NCBI RefSeq assembly: GCF_033100135.1
Contig: NZ_CP136920.1
Coordinates: 4,707,001 to 4,771,000, forward strand
Length of the DNA stretch: 64,000 nucleotides
Direction: 5' to 3'
DNA from: Rubellicoccus peritrichatus
GTDB lineage: Bacteria; Verrucomicrobiota; Verrucomicrobiia; Opitutales; Cerasicoccaceae
Position 1 is the stretch's first letter, and every line of letters begins with the position of its first letter. Below the pieces are notes generated by a model, which was not told the origin of the DNA, ran no database searches, and saw nothing but the letters and a program-made list of their open reading frames with translations. Shown here piece after piece: positions 17,852 to 27,550 of this stretch. The translations under genes and the position numbers were made by a program.

Positions 17852-20017
17852 ATGAAACGAATAGCTCTATATATCTTAGCAATAATCAGCATCTTATCTC
17901 AGTCCGCCGTGGCCAATACAGCTCATGAGTCGTTGTATCGCGTGTTTGCTGATTCTGCAAACCGATTTGATTTGATTCTGAGCGATTCAGACGAAACAGG
18001 TGATTGGTATCAAGTAAGCATTCGTAACAACAGAATTCAAGTAACTGGAAATAGCCCGGTGGCTCTCTGCAAAGGGGCCTATTCCTTCATAGAGGGCAAC
18101 GGATACGGCCTCATGACATGGGAAGGAACTCGAGTTGATATCCCCTCCCAGCTGGAAGATAAGGTGTATGATCGTATCGATTCATCCGTTCCGTTGCGAA
18201 TGTATCTGAATCCATGCACTTATGGGTACACCATGGCATGGTGGAATTGGGAAAGGTGGGAGAAGGAGTTAGACTGGATGGCAATGCACGGAATCAACAT
18301 GCCCTTGGTTTTACTCGGACAAGAAGCAATCTGGCAGCAGGTATGGGAGGAACTAGGCATCGGCCACTCGGAACTGACTGATTACCACTGCGGACCGGCA
18401 TTCCTGCCCTGGTTTCGAATGGGGAATATTTACAATCATCACGGCCCCTTGCCCCAGACTTGGATCGATAAAGACAAGGCTCTCCAACTGAAGATCATGA
18501 AGCGCATTAAGGAGTTAGAAATGTCTCCTATCGTTCCTGCATTTAGCGGCCATGTACCTCCTGCATTCGTCAAAAAGTATCCAGAGTCGAAGACTTATCG
18601 TTTAGCACACTGGGGAGGACTTGAACCTGAAAAAGCATCCTACTTGCTCGACCCGAAAGATCCCCTTTTTGCAGTTATCGGAAAGAAGTTTCTGGAATGT
18701 TACGAGGAAACCTATGGGCAAGCCAATATGTTCTTGGCTGACTCCTTTAACGAAATGCTGCCGCCCGTTTCTAAAGAAAATAAAAATGCCGAACTCGCCG
18801 AATACGGCGAAGCTATCTATCAAGGAATCAAGGGACACGATCCAGACGCGACATGGGTGCTGCAGGGTTGGACTTTCGGGCATCAACATTACTTTTGGAC
18901 CCCAGAAAGCACACGAGCTTTTTTAAGTAAAATACCAAAAGACAAAGTGCTCATGCTTAACTACGGCGAGGATCGCTACCCATTGTGGAAAAAGTTGGAA
19001 TCGTTTTATGGGTACAAGTGGACCTATGGCTACGTCCACAACTATGGCGGCCAACAATCTCTATTCGGCGATTTTAATTTTTATCGGAACCAGTATAAGA
19101 AATTAATGGCAGATCCGAACAAAGGTAATCTGGTGGGTTACGGGTGCTTGCCGGAAGCGATTGAAAACAATTCTATCGTATACGAATACATTTTCGACAT
19201 TCCGTGGGGCGCCACTAGCGAACCAGTACAAGATTGGGTATACCATTATTTGGATGGTCGCTACGGAAAAGTAACTCCCAAAGTCGAAGAAGCATGGGAA
19301 ATCGCAGTGGGTAACACCTACACAGTGAAAGAATGGAAAACCAGTCACCTGGGCTACGGTACATATATCCACAACAATCGGCCAAACCTCGACATCAACA
19401 TTGGCATGTTCCACGGCAATCCGCAGGCACTCTCTCAAATCTTAAAGTTACTCTTGGAAGACTATGACCAATATGAATCGAGCGATCTTTATTATTACGA
19501 CATTCTTGATTTTGCACAGCACTACACCGCTTATCTAGCGGACCTACATTTGTTGAAGGCAGCCATGTCTTATAAAAACAATGACTACGCGAACGGCGAC
19601 TTAGAATTTGCGAAGACAAAACAGTATTTAGAATATCTGGAAAGCCTACAGGTTGCCACAGGGGGTTCCTTCACCCAATGGTGCGAGGACGCGGTATCGC
19701 TGGCAGAAACCAATGATCAACGATCGCTTTACCTGAAAAATGCAAAAGCACAGATCACCTTGTGGGGCGGGAACCGCCTGAAGGATTATGCCAGCAAAAG
19801 CTGGTCTGGTTTACTGTTGGATTTCTACTACCCTCGCTGGGAATTATTCTTTAATGATTTAAAGAACAAGGGAGACGATTTTGATGAAATTATATCCAGA
19901 GAAGCGATAAATAAGTGGGAAGAAAAATGGATTGAAAACCCCTCCATCCCAAGCAGCCCTGCATTAATGGAAAAAAACGAGTATCTAGAGTTGGTTAAAC
20001 ACATTCTTAAGGAATGA
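17852..20017 (+). CDS. Alpha-N-acetylglucosaminidase (GH89, NAGLU family)
   Basis: About 721 residues from ATG 17852; an upstream in-frame TTG at 17843 is less likely because the signal peptide (KRIALYILAIISILSQSAVA) begins at the ATG. The family landmarks are present: YLNPCTYGYTMAWWNWERWEKE, MALHGIN-like MAMHGINMPL, LADSFNEMLPP with Glu301 matching the acid/base of human NAGLU, and LPEAIENNSIVYE with Glu435 in the place of the nucleophile. It removes terminal alpha-GlcNAc from glycans such as heparan sulfate or mucin. It is last in the apparent symporter/HGSNAT-like/GH89 operon, 153 bp after the previous gene. No terminator is evident. Confidence 0.92.
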   Translation: MKRIALYILAIISILSQSAVANTAHESLYRVFADSANRFDLILSDSDETGDWYQVSIRNNRIQVTGNSPVALCKGAYSFIEGNGYGLMTWEGTRVDIPSQLEDKVYDRIDSSVPLRMYLNPCTYGYTMAWWNWERWEKELDWMAMHGINMPLVLLGQEAIWQQVWEELGIGHSELTDYHCGPAFLPWFRMGNIYNHHGPLPQTWIDKDKALQLKIMKRIKELEMSPIVPAFSGHVPPAFVKKYPESKTYRLAHWGGLEPEKASYLLDPKDPLFAVIGKKFLECYEETYGQANMFLADSFNEMLPPVSKENKNAELAEYGEAIYQGIKGHDPDATWVLQGWTFGHQHYFWTPESTRAFLSKIPKDKVLMLNYGEDRYPLWKKLESFYGYKWTYGYVHNYGGQQSLFGDFNFYRNQYKKLMADPNKGNLVGYGCLPEAIENNSIVYEYIFDIPWGATSEPVQDWVYHYLDGRYGKVTPKVEEAWEIAVGNTYTVKEWKTSHLGYGTYIHNNRPNLDINIGMFHGNPQALSQILKLLLEDYDQYESSDLYYYDILDFAQHYTAYLADLHLLKAAMSYKNNDYANGDLEFAKTKQYLEYLESLQVATGGSFTQWCEDAVSLAETNDQRSLYLKNAKAQITLWGGNRLKDYASKSWSGLLLDFYYPRWELFFNDLKNKGDDFDEIISREAINKWEEKWIENPSIPSSPALMEKNEYLELVKHILKE

Positions 20018-20187
20018 GGAAAATCAATCCTCACGCTGGCAATAAGCCTCAGGCTCCACTCCTACCCGAACTGCTTAGAATATCCTTCCATCATAAACCG
20101 CTGAGAGACAAATTCTTAAAGATAGCCAAATAACAAGCCACACAAGAGCAACTTACTTCCTCGAAATTCGTACAGCATCCTTTTCAG

Positions 20188-20285
20188 TCGGGACAGAAGG
20201 ATTCGAACCCCCGGCCCTCTGCTCCCAAAGCAGATGCACTAGCCAGACTGCGAGCTGATGCACTAGCCAGACTGCGAGCTGATGC
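20188..20285 (-). pseudogene. Broken tRNA-Pro(TGG) with duplicated D-arm
   Basis: Reading on the minus strand, the anticodon arm (loop TTTGGGA, anticodon TGG), T-arm (GTTCGAAT) and 3-prime acceptor strand TGTCCCG of a proline tRNA are clear. The matching 5-prime strand CGGGACA is absent. In its place a 24-bp unit holding the D-arm (plus-strand copies at 20234-20257 and 20258-20281) is repeated in tandem. CCA does not follow the discriminator. It cannot fold as a full tRNA and is probably a remnant from integration or recombination at a tRNA gene. Confidence 0.8.
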
Positions 20286-20301
20286 AATTCAGGAGAATTG
20301 C
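20284..20301. terminator. Small hairpin just after the AraC stop
   Basis: GCAATTC and its complement around a four-base loop, immediately downstream of the minus-strand regulator. There is no T-run, so its role as a terminator is uncertain. Confidence 0.3.
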
Positions 20302-21173
20302 TACCAGCGAATTCTGGGCACTATGTCGTTAGGTAGGAGTGCTGAAGGAGGAGGAATTCCGTTTACACAAGCAGTGCGAACCGCTGATGGCGAATGCCCA
20401 AAAGTTTTGCTGAAACTTCGTGAGAAGTAGAGTGGATTATCAAATCCGCACCTAACGGCAATCTGTGAGACATTTAAATTAGTGCGTGTTAGCAACACTA
20501 GGGATAGTTGCAGGCGCATTAAAGCTCCGGTTCTACTCGGGGAATGACCAGTCGAATTCTTGAATAATCGGCAAAGGTGTTTTGGGGTGCAGCCTGCGGC
20601 GGAAGCTATATCATCTAAAGAAAATTTATCGTTTGGGCACTCGTCAATCTGTTGCCGCATCCACTTGATTGCCTTGCGAACGGGTTCGGGTCGGCTTCGC
20701 TCAAAGCAAATCTCTTCTTCTATGTTTTCATCCAAGAATGTGTCCATCAATGTTTCCATTAAGAGACAGTCACACCGGCCGGGACTGGCTGCTGGCCAAT
20801 CGGTGTGAGCGTATGTACGGTTTAGGATGTGGCGAAAAAGACTTACTGAAAGCGGGTGCGGATTTAAGCGTAGCCGTGGCCATTTCGTTTTGTCAGGCCA
20901 ATCACTGGGAACATTTTCAATTTTGAAGTGAAAGTAAGCATGTCGTGTGGTTTGTTTAGTGTCCCAATGGTAGCCTTCAGTGTCTCCCTCGTGCCCAAGA
21001 ATAAGTGTGCCTGGTTTAGCCATATATGCCTCGTCGTTTACATAATGTATGACTTCGCCGCTCATGATGTAGACAAACTCAAAGTCGATCAACCTTCTCT
21101 GTTTGAGCGTCTCTCCTGGTTGATAAACAATTTCTCCACCATATAGATAACTTAACTCTAATCTATCTTTCAT
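20301..21173 (-). CDS. AraC-family regulator of the adjacent sugar porter
   Basis: About 290 residues from ATG 21173. An upstream frame extension to 21215 would run through the operator region and lacks protein character. An N-terminal cupin-like sensor (residues about 20-110, including MAKPGTLILGHEGDTEGYHW) is followed by the AraC double helix-turn-helix (FSLDDIASAAGCTPKHLCRLFKNSTG and NVSQIAVRCGFDNPLYFSRSFSKTFG). It is divergent from an MFS sugar porter with 107 bp between starts, and that gap holds repeated palindromes. It most likely controls the transporter and itself in response to the imported sugar. Confidence 0.9.
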   Translation of the reverse strand: MKDRLELSYLYGGEIVYQPGETLKQRRLIDFEFVYIMSGEVIHYVNDEAYMAKPGTLILGHEGDTEGYHWDTKQTTRHAYFHFKIENVPSDWPDKTKWPRLRLNPHPLSVSLFRHILNRTYAHTDWPAASPGRCDCLLMETLMDTFLDENIEEEICFERSRPEPVRKAIKWMRQQIDECPNDKFSLDDIASAAGCTPKHLCRLFKNSTGHSPSRTGALMRLQLSLVLLTRTNLNVSQIAVRCGFDNPLYFSRSFSKTFGHSPSAVRTACVNGIPPPSALLPNDIVPRIRW

Positions 21174-21182
21174 GACATATGC

Positions 21183-21226
21183 GAATATTATGCATATTCT
21201 TGCCACTTTAGTCAATATGCATATTC
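21183..21226. promoter_or_regulatory. Candidate AraC operator pair in the divergent promoter
   Basis: The 11-bp word TATGCATATTC occurs twice in direct orientation (21189-21199 and 21216-21226), 27 bp apart. Each copy sits in an inverted repeat: GAATATTATGCATATTC at 21183-21199 and AATATGCATATT at 21214-21225. Two half-sites spaced about 2.5 helical turns apart are typical of AraC-type dimers. Confidence 0.6.
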
Positions 21227-21280
21227 GTGAGATTTGATATCATCAAAACTAATTCTAGCCCCAATGCAATAGTTTGTCCC

Positions 21281-22681
21281 ATGGGTAATAACCTTACGCC
21301 GAATAAGAATTGGTTTGTTATATTAGTTAGCTTAGCTGCAACAATTGGTGGCTTTCTATTTGGCTTTGATAGCGGCGTAATCAATGGAACAGTCGATGGG
21401 TTGCGAGAGGCATTCAACTCGGACAGCGTAGGAACAGGATTAAATGTATCCTTGATGCTTGTAGGTTGCGCGATTGGAGCCTTGATAGCTGGTCGACTAT
21501 CAGATCGATTTGGTCGTCGCTCAATATTGTTGGTTTCGGCAGTATTTTTTGCTGTCAGTGCTTGGGGTTCTGGCATAGCAGGAACGTCGAGTGAATTCAT
21601 TTTTTACCGTGTGCTGGGTGGCCTAGCAGTCGGGGCCGCCTCAGTTTTATCTCCTGCGTACATTAGTGAAGTGGCGCCAGCAAAATATCGCGGCATGCTT
21701 TCCTCAATGCAACAGATTGCGATTATCACTGGTTTATTTTGCGCTTTTTTTAGTAATTACTTTATAGTGCATCTGGCGGGTGGTTCGCAGGAAATTCTTG
21801 CTATAGGCTACGAGGCTTGGCGCTGGATGTTTTGGATTGAGATCCTTCCTTCCGTCGCGTTTTTTTTGGTGCTCTTATTAATTCCTGAAAGCCCACGTTT
21901 TCTGGTAGCCTCTGGAGAAAGGTATAGGGCGCTTGCAATTCTCGGCAAATTGATGGGAGATGGCGCTGCGGCTAAATATAATGAAATCAACAATTCTTTA
22001 GCTGCAGATCATCACCGCCCACGATTTCGTGACCTTATCGGTAAAAACGGCCTCAGGCCGATTGTCTGGCTAGGTATCGCCTTGGCGGCTTTGCAACAAT
22101 TTGTGGGGATTAATGTTGTTTTCTATTATGGTGCCGTGCTGTGGCAATCCGCTGGGTTTACTGAAAGTGATTCCCTACTGATTAATGTAATTAGCGGGGC
22201 TGTTAGTATGGCGGCTTGTATCGCTGCGCTCTTGGCAATCGACCGTATGGGACGTAAGCCTATGCTGTTAATTGGCTCGGTAGGCATGCTTATCAATCTT
22301 GGTATTTTGGCATACGTCTTTGGTCAGGCCAATGTGGATGCTGCCGGTGATCTTATTTTGAAAGGCCTAGCTGGACCCATTGCTTTGGTTGCGGCAAATT
22401 TGTATGTAATCTTCTTTAATTTCTCCTGGGGCCCGGTGGTTTGGGTGCTCTTGGGAGAAATGTTCCCCAACCAGTTCCGTGGTTCAGCGCTGGCTCTTAG
22501 TGGTATGGCAATGTGGGGTTCAAATTTTGTCATCACCATGACCTTTCCTATCTTACTAGGTAAAATAGGTTTGGGTGGCGCCTATTGCTTGTATGCCGGG
22601 TGCGCATTGATATCGTTCTTCATAGTTTGGAAATTCGTCAAGGAAACCAAAGGATTAGAACTGGAGGAAATGGCCGGATAA
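21281..22681 (+). CDS. MFS sugar porter family transporter
   Basis: About 466 residues from ATG 21281; an in-frame GTG at 21227 lies inside the operator and is rejected. Twelve hydrophobic helices are evident. Sugar porter signatures are present: GGFLFGFDSGVINGT in helix 1, GRLSDRFGRRS in loop 2-3, LVASGERYRAL after PESPRF, AIDRMGRKPML in loop 8-9, and a KETKGLELEEM end. It imports a monosaccharide, probably with protons. It is divergently paired with an AraC regulator. Two carbohydrate-linked secreted proteins follow, but 340 bp away and probably with their own promoter. Confidence 0.92.
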   Translation: MGNNLTPNKNWFVILVSLAATIGGFLFGFDSGVINGTVDGLREAFNSDSVGTGLNVSLMLVGCAIGALIAGRLSDRFGRRSILLVSAVFFAVSAWGSGIAGTSSEFIFYRVLGGLAVGAASVLSPAYISEVAPAKYRGMLSSMQQIAIITGLFCAFFSNYFIVHLAGGSQEILAIGYEAWRWMFWIEILPSVAFFLVLLLIPESPRFLVASGERYRALAILGKLMGDGAAAKYNEINNSLAADHHRPRFRDLIGKNGLRPIVWLGIALAALQQFVGINVVFYYGAVLWQSAGFTESDSLLINVISGAVSMAACIAALLAIDRMGRKPMLLIGSVGMLINLGILAYVFGQANVDAAGDLILKGLAGPIALVAANLYVIFFNFSWGPVVWVLLGEMFPNQFRGSALALSGMAMWGSNFVITMTFPILLGKIGLGGAYCLYAGCALISFFIVWKFVKETKGLELEEMAG

Positions 22682-23021
22682 GTTGATAGGCATACTGATG
22701 CAGATGTGATTTACCTTAATATCAGTTTAGCGTTATTGATGGTTACTGTCACGCATGGGTTTATGCAGACCATAATTTCGCTCTCCATGGAACAATGTAG
22801 AGCTTAATGCGAATTATGTGCATACATTAGCTATTTGGGGAAATGTTAATTTTACCAATTTTTTGGTATCATGACGGTCATTCAAGATCTCATGTTACGC
22901 AAGCAGTGTGCAATCTCACCACCTCATCAGGATTAAATACTCATCTAATCCTGATGCAGTTGGCGGTTTCTGCTGTTTTCCCGTTACTTATTTCCATCAA
23001 AATAAACAATAAATTACTCCA
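22682..23021. other. Intergenic region with two inverted repeats
   Basis: No gene is visible. A perfect 11-bp inverted repeat, CATCAGGATTA (22925-22935) with its complement (22946-22956), lies 65 bp before the next start, either as a leader hairpin or an operator. A stretch at 22809-22828 (GCGAATTATGTGCATACATT) resembles the AraC operator at 21182-21199, hinting that the same regulator may act here. A small TACCAA/TTGGTA hairpin lies at about 22854-22870. Confidence 0.45.
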
Positions 23022-23741
23022 ATGAATACTAAATTAAGCTTACTTCTCTTCGCCTCGACAGTGATCGCAGGACTTAGCGCATCGGCGCAAATTACTGTGG
23101 TAGATGCTGTTGAAGGAGCATCTGGTAACACATTCGCAACCGGAGGTTCATTAGCCAACACCAGTTGGATTGAGTTCAACGACTCTTCAGGCGAAAATAA
23201 TACACAATGGAGGCTTCGTAACAGCTCTACAAACAATGGGTTTGGTTCTACTGCTTTCCAAGCTCAGGTTGGAACTCTTGGTTCAACACCAGAGTTGACT
23301 ACTCAGATAACTGGCCTGGCTGATGGAGTGTATGATATCTATGTATTCTTCACAGATTTCGGTGACTGGAACATATCTGCTGGTTTAACTTCAGGTTCTT
23401 TGACCACCTATGAAGGTTTAAATGCTGGCGGTGATTCTGGCGGTACGACTGCAGGTGTGGTTCAGTCAGACACACTAAACCTTGACCTCGGCGGACTTTC
23501 GGCACCCGGTTCCCCCAGTAATCACTTTGCTGTAAATATCGGTCAAACAACGGTGACCGGCGGTTCAGCCATCAATGTCTTTATCAATCACGATGCCGGT
23601 GTTGGAAATTTTAACCGCACTTTTTACGATGCAGTCGGTTATGCTGCTGTTCCCGAAGCTTCACATTACGCGCTTTTGTTGACCGGTGGAGCTGCTGCTG
23701 CACTTTTGGTGCGTCGCAAATGGCGTGCTAAATCAGTTTAA
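23022..23741 (+). CDS. PEP-CTERM-like exported protein with a domain shared by the next gene
   Basis: A 239-residue protein with a signal peptide (residues 1-23, ending SASAQ) and a C-terminal sorting tail: VPEASHYALLLTGGAAAALL then RRKWRAK, a close variant of the PEP-CTERM motif recognised by exosortase systems. Between them is one copy of a beta-rich domain of about 190 residues with landmarks TQITGLADGVYDIYVFF, W-ISAGL and NRTFYDAVGY. The same landmarks occur twice in the 966-residue protein encoded 168 bp downstream. The domain is probably a carbohydrate-binding or adhesion module; I know of no name for it. Confidence 0.8.
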   Translation: MNTKLSLLLFASTVIAGLSASAQITVVDAVEGASGNTFATGGSLANTSWIEFNDSSGENNTQWRLRNSSTNNGFGSTAFQAQVGTLGSTPELTTQITGLADGVYDIYVFFTDFGDWNISAGLTSGSLTTYEGLNAGGDSGGTTAGVVQSDTLNLDLGGLSAPGSPSNHFAVNIGQTTVTGGSAINVFINHDAGVGNFNRTFYDAVGYAAVPEASHYALLLTGGAAAALLVRRKWRAKSV

Positions 23742-23765
23742 GCATCATTTTTTAATTATATGATA

Positions 23766-23794
23766 AGCAGCCGCATTAATTTGCGGCTGCTTTC
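23766..23794 (+). terminator. Rho-independent terminator
   Basis: Stem AGCAGCCGCA with TGCGGCTGCT around a six-base loop, followed by TTCATT, 24 bp after the PEP-CTERM-like gene. Confidence 0.8.
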
Positions 23795-23908
23795 ATTATT
23801 TGAATTAATTTATGGGCCATGACCCTAATTTATTTAGACATTAAACCGAGTTATTAGTAATTCCTATTTCTACTCATAATTATCAATATCTCTTTTCCAG
23901 AAACTTCA

Positions 23909-26809
23909 GTGAACTTAACACTAAATATTCCACCTCACCCATTTCGGCTTCCATTACGAATTTTTCGTACCCTTCAGCTAGGTTTTGTCTTGCTTGTCTT
24001 AGATAGTTCCTCGCTTTCAGCTGCGACCTTGGCGGAATCCGTTCGCACGATTGACTGGAATCACTTTACTCCAGCGACAAATTCCAGCGAGGCGTACCAA
24101 CAGAGTTCTCTCATTGTAGCCAATGCAGCCAGATGGGCTCATAACTGGGCCCATAATACTTACGCCAGCAGCGCTTCTGGAGACCGTTTTCTTATCGAGA
24201 ATCGCAACAATGAACACGTCATCCGACCCGCCACGAGCGCTGCGCTTGGTTTAGCTGTAGCCTTAAAAACGGTGGTGGACCCGGCCTTGATGGGCGATAC
24301 TACAGAAGAAATCACGAAGCGAACAGTGAAGCTGATTAAGGGATCGGTCGCGATCCATAAAGCCAATGGCGGAGCATGGGGCAGCCACTGGCAGTCTTCG
24401 CTATGGTCGGCGCAAGTTGCCCGGGCGGCATGGATAATGTGGGATCACCTGGATGCCGATACCCGTGAAATGACCTGCAAGATGATCGTTTATGAAGCGA
24501 ATCGCTTTATCCAGGAAGGCTACCAGGTTCGCTATTGGAATGGCATGGGAGGAGATTCAAAAGCCGAAGAGAATTCCTGGGATTCGATGTGTCTTCAGCA
24601 AGCCGTGGCGATGCTTCCGGATCATGCCAATGTACGCCAATGGAAAGAAGTCTGTTCGGAGTTGCTCGTAAGCGCCTATTCACTTGAAGCCGATATGTCA
24701 CGCTCGACTCCAGTATTGGATGGCAAAACACCGCAAGAGTGGCTTAACGGTTACAACGTTCGCGCCGATGGAGTCGTCATTAATCATGGCATCCTTCACA
24801 ACGACTACATGACATCGATTGCTCATTTGCAGATGCAGGGTTTCCTCGTTTTTTCTTTGGCCCAAGCGCCAGTCCCGGAAGCTCTCGATTTCAATTTCTC
24901 TTTGGTCTATCAAACTTTGGTCACCAGAGTCTTTGACTCTCCGCCTTATGAATCCCCGGGAGGAACCATGTACGTTCCTGGAAGCCCCTTCCAGTACTAT
25001 CCAACCGGAACGGATTGGTCAACGCTTCGCTTTGCCGCTTACTATGGAATGGATGCGCTGGCGGAGGTCTTGGGCTATGATCAAGGCTTGCCGCACACGG
25101 CAAGACATTGGCGGATTCTGCGAGGGGACAAAATCTATGAGATGCAATCTCGGAATGCGGACGGCAACATGTATGAGCCTGGTGAATTTGATAGCTATCC
25201 TGGTAGAGAGCAGATGGTCTTTTGGATGATGAGTGATGCTCATCTCTTATTTTGGTTAGCGGATCAAAGTGCAGTCTCGTCCAAAGCTAATTGGCTTGAG
25301 GGCGAGTATGACATTACTTACGTCGACGCCGTCTCCGATGCTTCCAAGGGCGTCGTCAACACCGTCGCCAGCGATGGAACTCCAGTCAATGAATGGCTGG
25401 GATTTGAAGACAAACCCATTACTTCGTCGCTTTGGCAACAACGCCCGCATCGCAATGGTGGCACCGTGCTTCAAGCATTAACTGGGAGCAATGACGATCC
25501 TGTGACTTTAAAGACGACCATTTCAGGACTAACTCCAGGCCGGCAATATCGAATCTATACCTTCTTTTGGGACGCTATTAATTCCAATGCATGGACCATT
25601 CAGACCGGATTGAATCCAAACAGTCTCAAGACCTACTCCGCTCCCAGCTCAGCGGTTTCCGACACCTCGGATGGCGTAGCTGGATCGTTGTGGACATCAG
25701 CTCCTCTGACTTCGAATCCCGATGGCGACATGCATTACGTCGACTTGGGCATCACCACGGCAAACCCCCTTGGCGAGATTGAAGTCTACGTGGATAACTC
25801 ACTTACCGGCTCAAATCGCCGCACTTGGTATGATGGGGTTGGTTATCAATTAATCGAAGGGCCCTCCGCCAAAGTGGATCTCTATATTGATGCGAATGGC
25901 GCCAACACCCAAGCCTCCGGAGGAACTCCTTCGCCGTTCTGGGTAACTTTGGAAACCAGCGGAAACCTTTGGCGGATCCGACCAGGTATTGGCCTTGATG
26001 TTCACGGGAATGTCGAAGTGTTTGAGAAGGACACTCCAGCTGGCGCCGGAGATGCGGTTCCTCTTGAAACAACGATCAGCGGATTGAACCCCGGCCAAAA
26101 GTATGGGGTTTATGCGTTTTTTATGTCGGTTCCTTCAGAAAGCTGGCGAGTACGAGCTGGGACAGCGCCCGATCAACTAACTGAATTTACTCCCACGTCC
26201 GATGCAAGCCGTGTTACCGATTTAGGCAGAACATCCGTTCCGGGAAGTAATCTCAATCAGTATATGGGGTTTATTGGGAACCATATAGCCAATGATGCTG
26301 GAAAGATAATCGTGCATATCGACGATGGCAATGGCGTCACACATAGTGAACGAACTTGGTATGAAGGTGTGGGTGTTGGAGCGCCTTATCTGATTCCAGG
26401 GAGCCAAGAACGATTGGATGATTGGAAAACTATTTACGGCTTAACTGGAACATTGGACACCGCTGACTCAGATTTCGACGGGCTTGCTGATCTCGTTGAG
26501 TATACGCTTGGTGGCGATCCAACGAATAATCAAAGTACGCCATCCCCAAAATGGGAGCATGGAAAATACACTTTCAGGCATCTAATGACTCGAACTGATG
26601 TCGAATCTGTGATTGAAACCTCAACCACATTGGCTCCTGGTAGCTGGGTTGAGGTTGCGGTGATTCGCGCGGGTGAGTCGCATCATGTGGTGGACCCTGA
26701 TTTTATCCTGGAATCCGATGGAAGCGATCCAGCTATTTATACCATCCATATTGAAATAGATTCTGCTGGAATTCAAAAATTCGCGCGGATGAGAGTCCGA
26801 AAATTGTAG
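23909..26809 (+). CDS. Large secreted alpha/alpha-toroid-like protein with two copies of the shared beta domain
   Basis: A 966-residue protein from a GTG start, with a signal-like segment ([16 protein letters not shown], about residues 28-45). Residues 46-460 are helical with many conserved tryptophans and histidines ([28 protein letters not shown] cut around residue 160, [25 protein letters not shown]), resembling toroidal polysaccharide lyases or hydrolases, though I cannot name a family. Two beta domains homologous to the preceding PEP-CTERM-like protein follow (about residues 467-650 and 655-825, each ending R-TWY-GVG). A C-terminal [19 protein letters not shown] calcium-binding-like motif, common in this phylum, is near residue 855. 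Probably a secreted glycan-degrading enzyme. Confidence 0.65.
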   Translation: MNLTLNIPPHPFRLPLRIFRTLQLGFVLLVLDSSSLSAATLAESVRTIDWNHFTPATNSSEAYQQSSLIVANAARWAHNWAHNTYASSASGDRFLIENRNNEHVIRPATSAALGLAVALKTVVDPALMGDTTEEITKRTVKLIKGSVAIHKANGGAWGSHWQSSLWSAQVARAAWIMWDHLDADTREMTCKMIVYEANRFIQEGYQVRYWNGMGGDSKAEENSWDSMCLQQAVAMLPDHANVRQWKEVCSELLVSAYSLEADMSRSTPVLDGKTPQEWLNGYNVRADGVVINHGILHNDYMTSIAHLQMQGFLVFSLAQAPVPEALDFNFSLVYQTLVTRVFDSPPYESPGGTMYVPGSPFQYYPTGTDWSTLRFAAYYGMDALAEVLGYDQGLPHTARHWRILRGDKIYEMQSRNADGNMYEPGEFDSYPGREQMVFWMMSDAHLLFWLADQSAVSSKANWLEGEYDITYVDAVSDASKGVVNTVASDGTPVNEWLGFEDKPITSSLWQQRPHRNGGTVLQALTGSNDDPVTLKTTISGLTPGRQYRIYTFFWDAINSNAWTIQTGLNPNSLKTYSAPSSAVSDTSDGVAGSLWTSAPLTSNPDGDMHYVDLGITTANPLGEIEVYVDNSLTGSNRRTWYDGVGYQLIEGPSAKVDLYIDANGANTQASGGTPSPFWVTLETSGNLWRIRPGIGLDVHGNVEVFEKDTPAGAGDAVPLETTISGLNPGQKYGVYAFFMSVPSESWRVRAGTAPDQLTEFTPTSDASRVTDLGRTSVPGSNLNQYMGFIGNHIANDAGKIIVHIDDGNGVTHSERTWYEGVGVGAPYLIPGSQERLDDWKTIYGLTGTLDTADSDFDGLADLVEYTLGGDPTNNQSTPSPKWEHGKYTFRHLMTRTDVESVIETSTTLAPGSWVEVAVIRAGESHHVVDPDFILESDGSDPAIYTIHIEIDSAGIQKFARMRVRKL

Positions 26810-27195
26810 CAAGTGCCATTACACATCGAGATACACATCTAAAATCTCACACGCAAAGAATTTACTGCCAAACCCATCAATGAATATGGAATGACTATAA
26901 TCACGGACTTGACTTGCTTAGTGAAATAGATCGATTGCGGACATATGATAGTAAGAATGGTAAGCTGCTTAAGTGTAAGCTTCTTGGTTTTGTTATGCCA
27001 GAGAGTAAACGACAGCTAGATTCTGATTTTTATGCCGAGTTTAAGAATGAAGTGGTAGGTCGCCTGCCTACGAAAGAGAGCCTATGGGTATTAGTATGGA
27101 CATAATTTGCTTATTCGAACTCACAGGCTCATTATTCAAAAGTCGTTGATTTTGAGGCATTTGTCGCTAACTTCCCTGAGTTGGCAGAAAAACCT
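26810..27195. other. Intergenic region, no confirmed gene
   Basis: A 63-codon frame from TTG 26914 to 27105 is open but has no ribosome site or recognisable homology and may be a decayed fragment. Nothing else is apparent before the tRNA gene. Confidence 0.4.
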
Positions 27196-27273
27196 TGGTC
27201 GGGCTGAGAGGATTCGAACCTCCGACCCCTAAGCCCCCAGCTTAGTGCGCTAACCAGACTGCGCTACAGCCCG
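27196..27273 (-). tRNA. tRNA-Pro(GGG)
   Basis: The minus strand folds as a full tRNA. Acceptor strands CGGGCTG and CAGCCCG pair. The D-arm is GCGCAGTCTGGTTAGCGC. The anticodon stem CTAAG/CTTAG encloses loop CTGGGGG with anticodon GGG. The T-arm holds GTTCGAAT, the discriminator is A, and CCA is encoded (27196-27198). Confidence 0.96.
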
Positions 27274-27550
27274 CCAAATGAAACCGATCCTAACAGGGAC
27301 GATTCCAGGGAAGGTAGTGAAAATCCAGATTTTCAGGCCTCTGTCAATACTTTCAATTGGAGACTGCGATTCGATCAAGACTTTGAGCATAATGCGCACT
27401 TACTGAATAAATATGACACAAAAACCATTATTTAGAGCTCAATAACTTGTCTCCCAACCCAATCTCGTCTGCCCAGGCAGAATTTTAGCCATTGAAATGA
27501 CGATTTCTTAAAAAAAATCGCCTGGCTTAATCCTATCTTAATCATCCATG
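27274..27550. other. Intergenic region upstream of the candidate small RNA
   Basis: Roughly 280 bp without a coding frame. It has an A-rich tract near 27509-27517. I see no gene or structured RNA in it. Confidence 0.45.

Noticed and set aside
20188-20285. Functional tRNA-Pro
   Set aside because: The 5-prime acceptor strand is missing and the D-arm is duplicated, so no cloverleaf can form.
26914-27105. 63-codon gene
   Set aside because: TTG start, no ribosome site, no recognised family; at best a decayed fragment.
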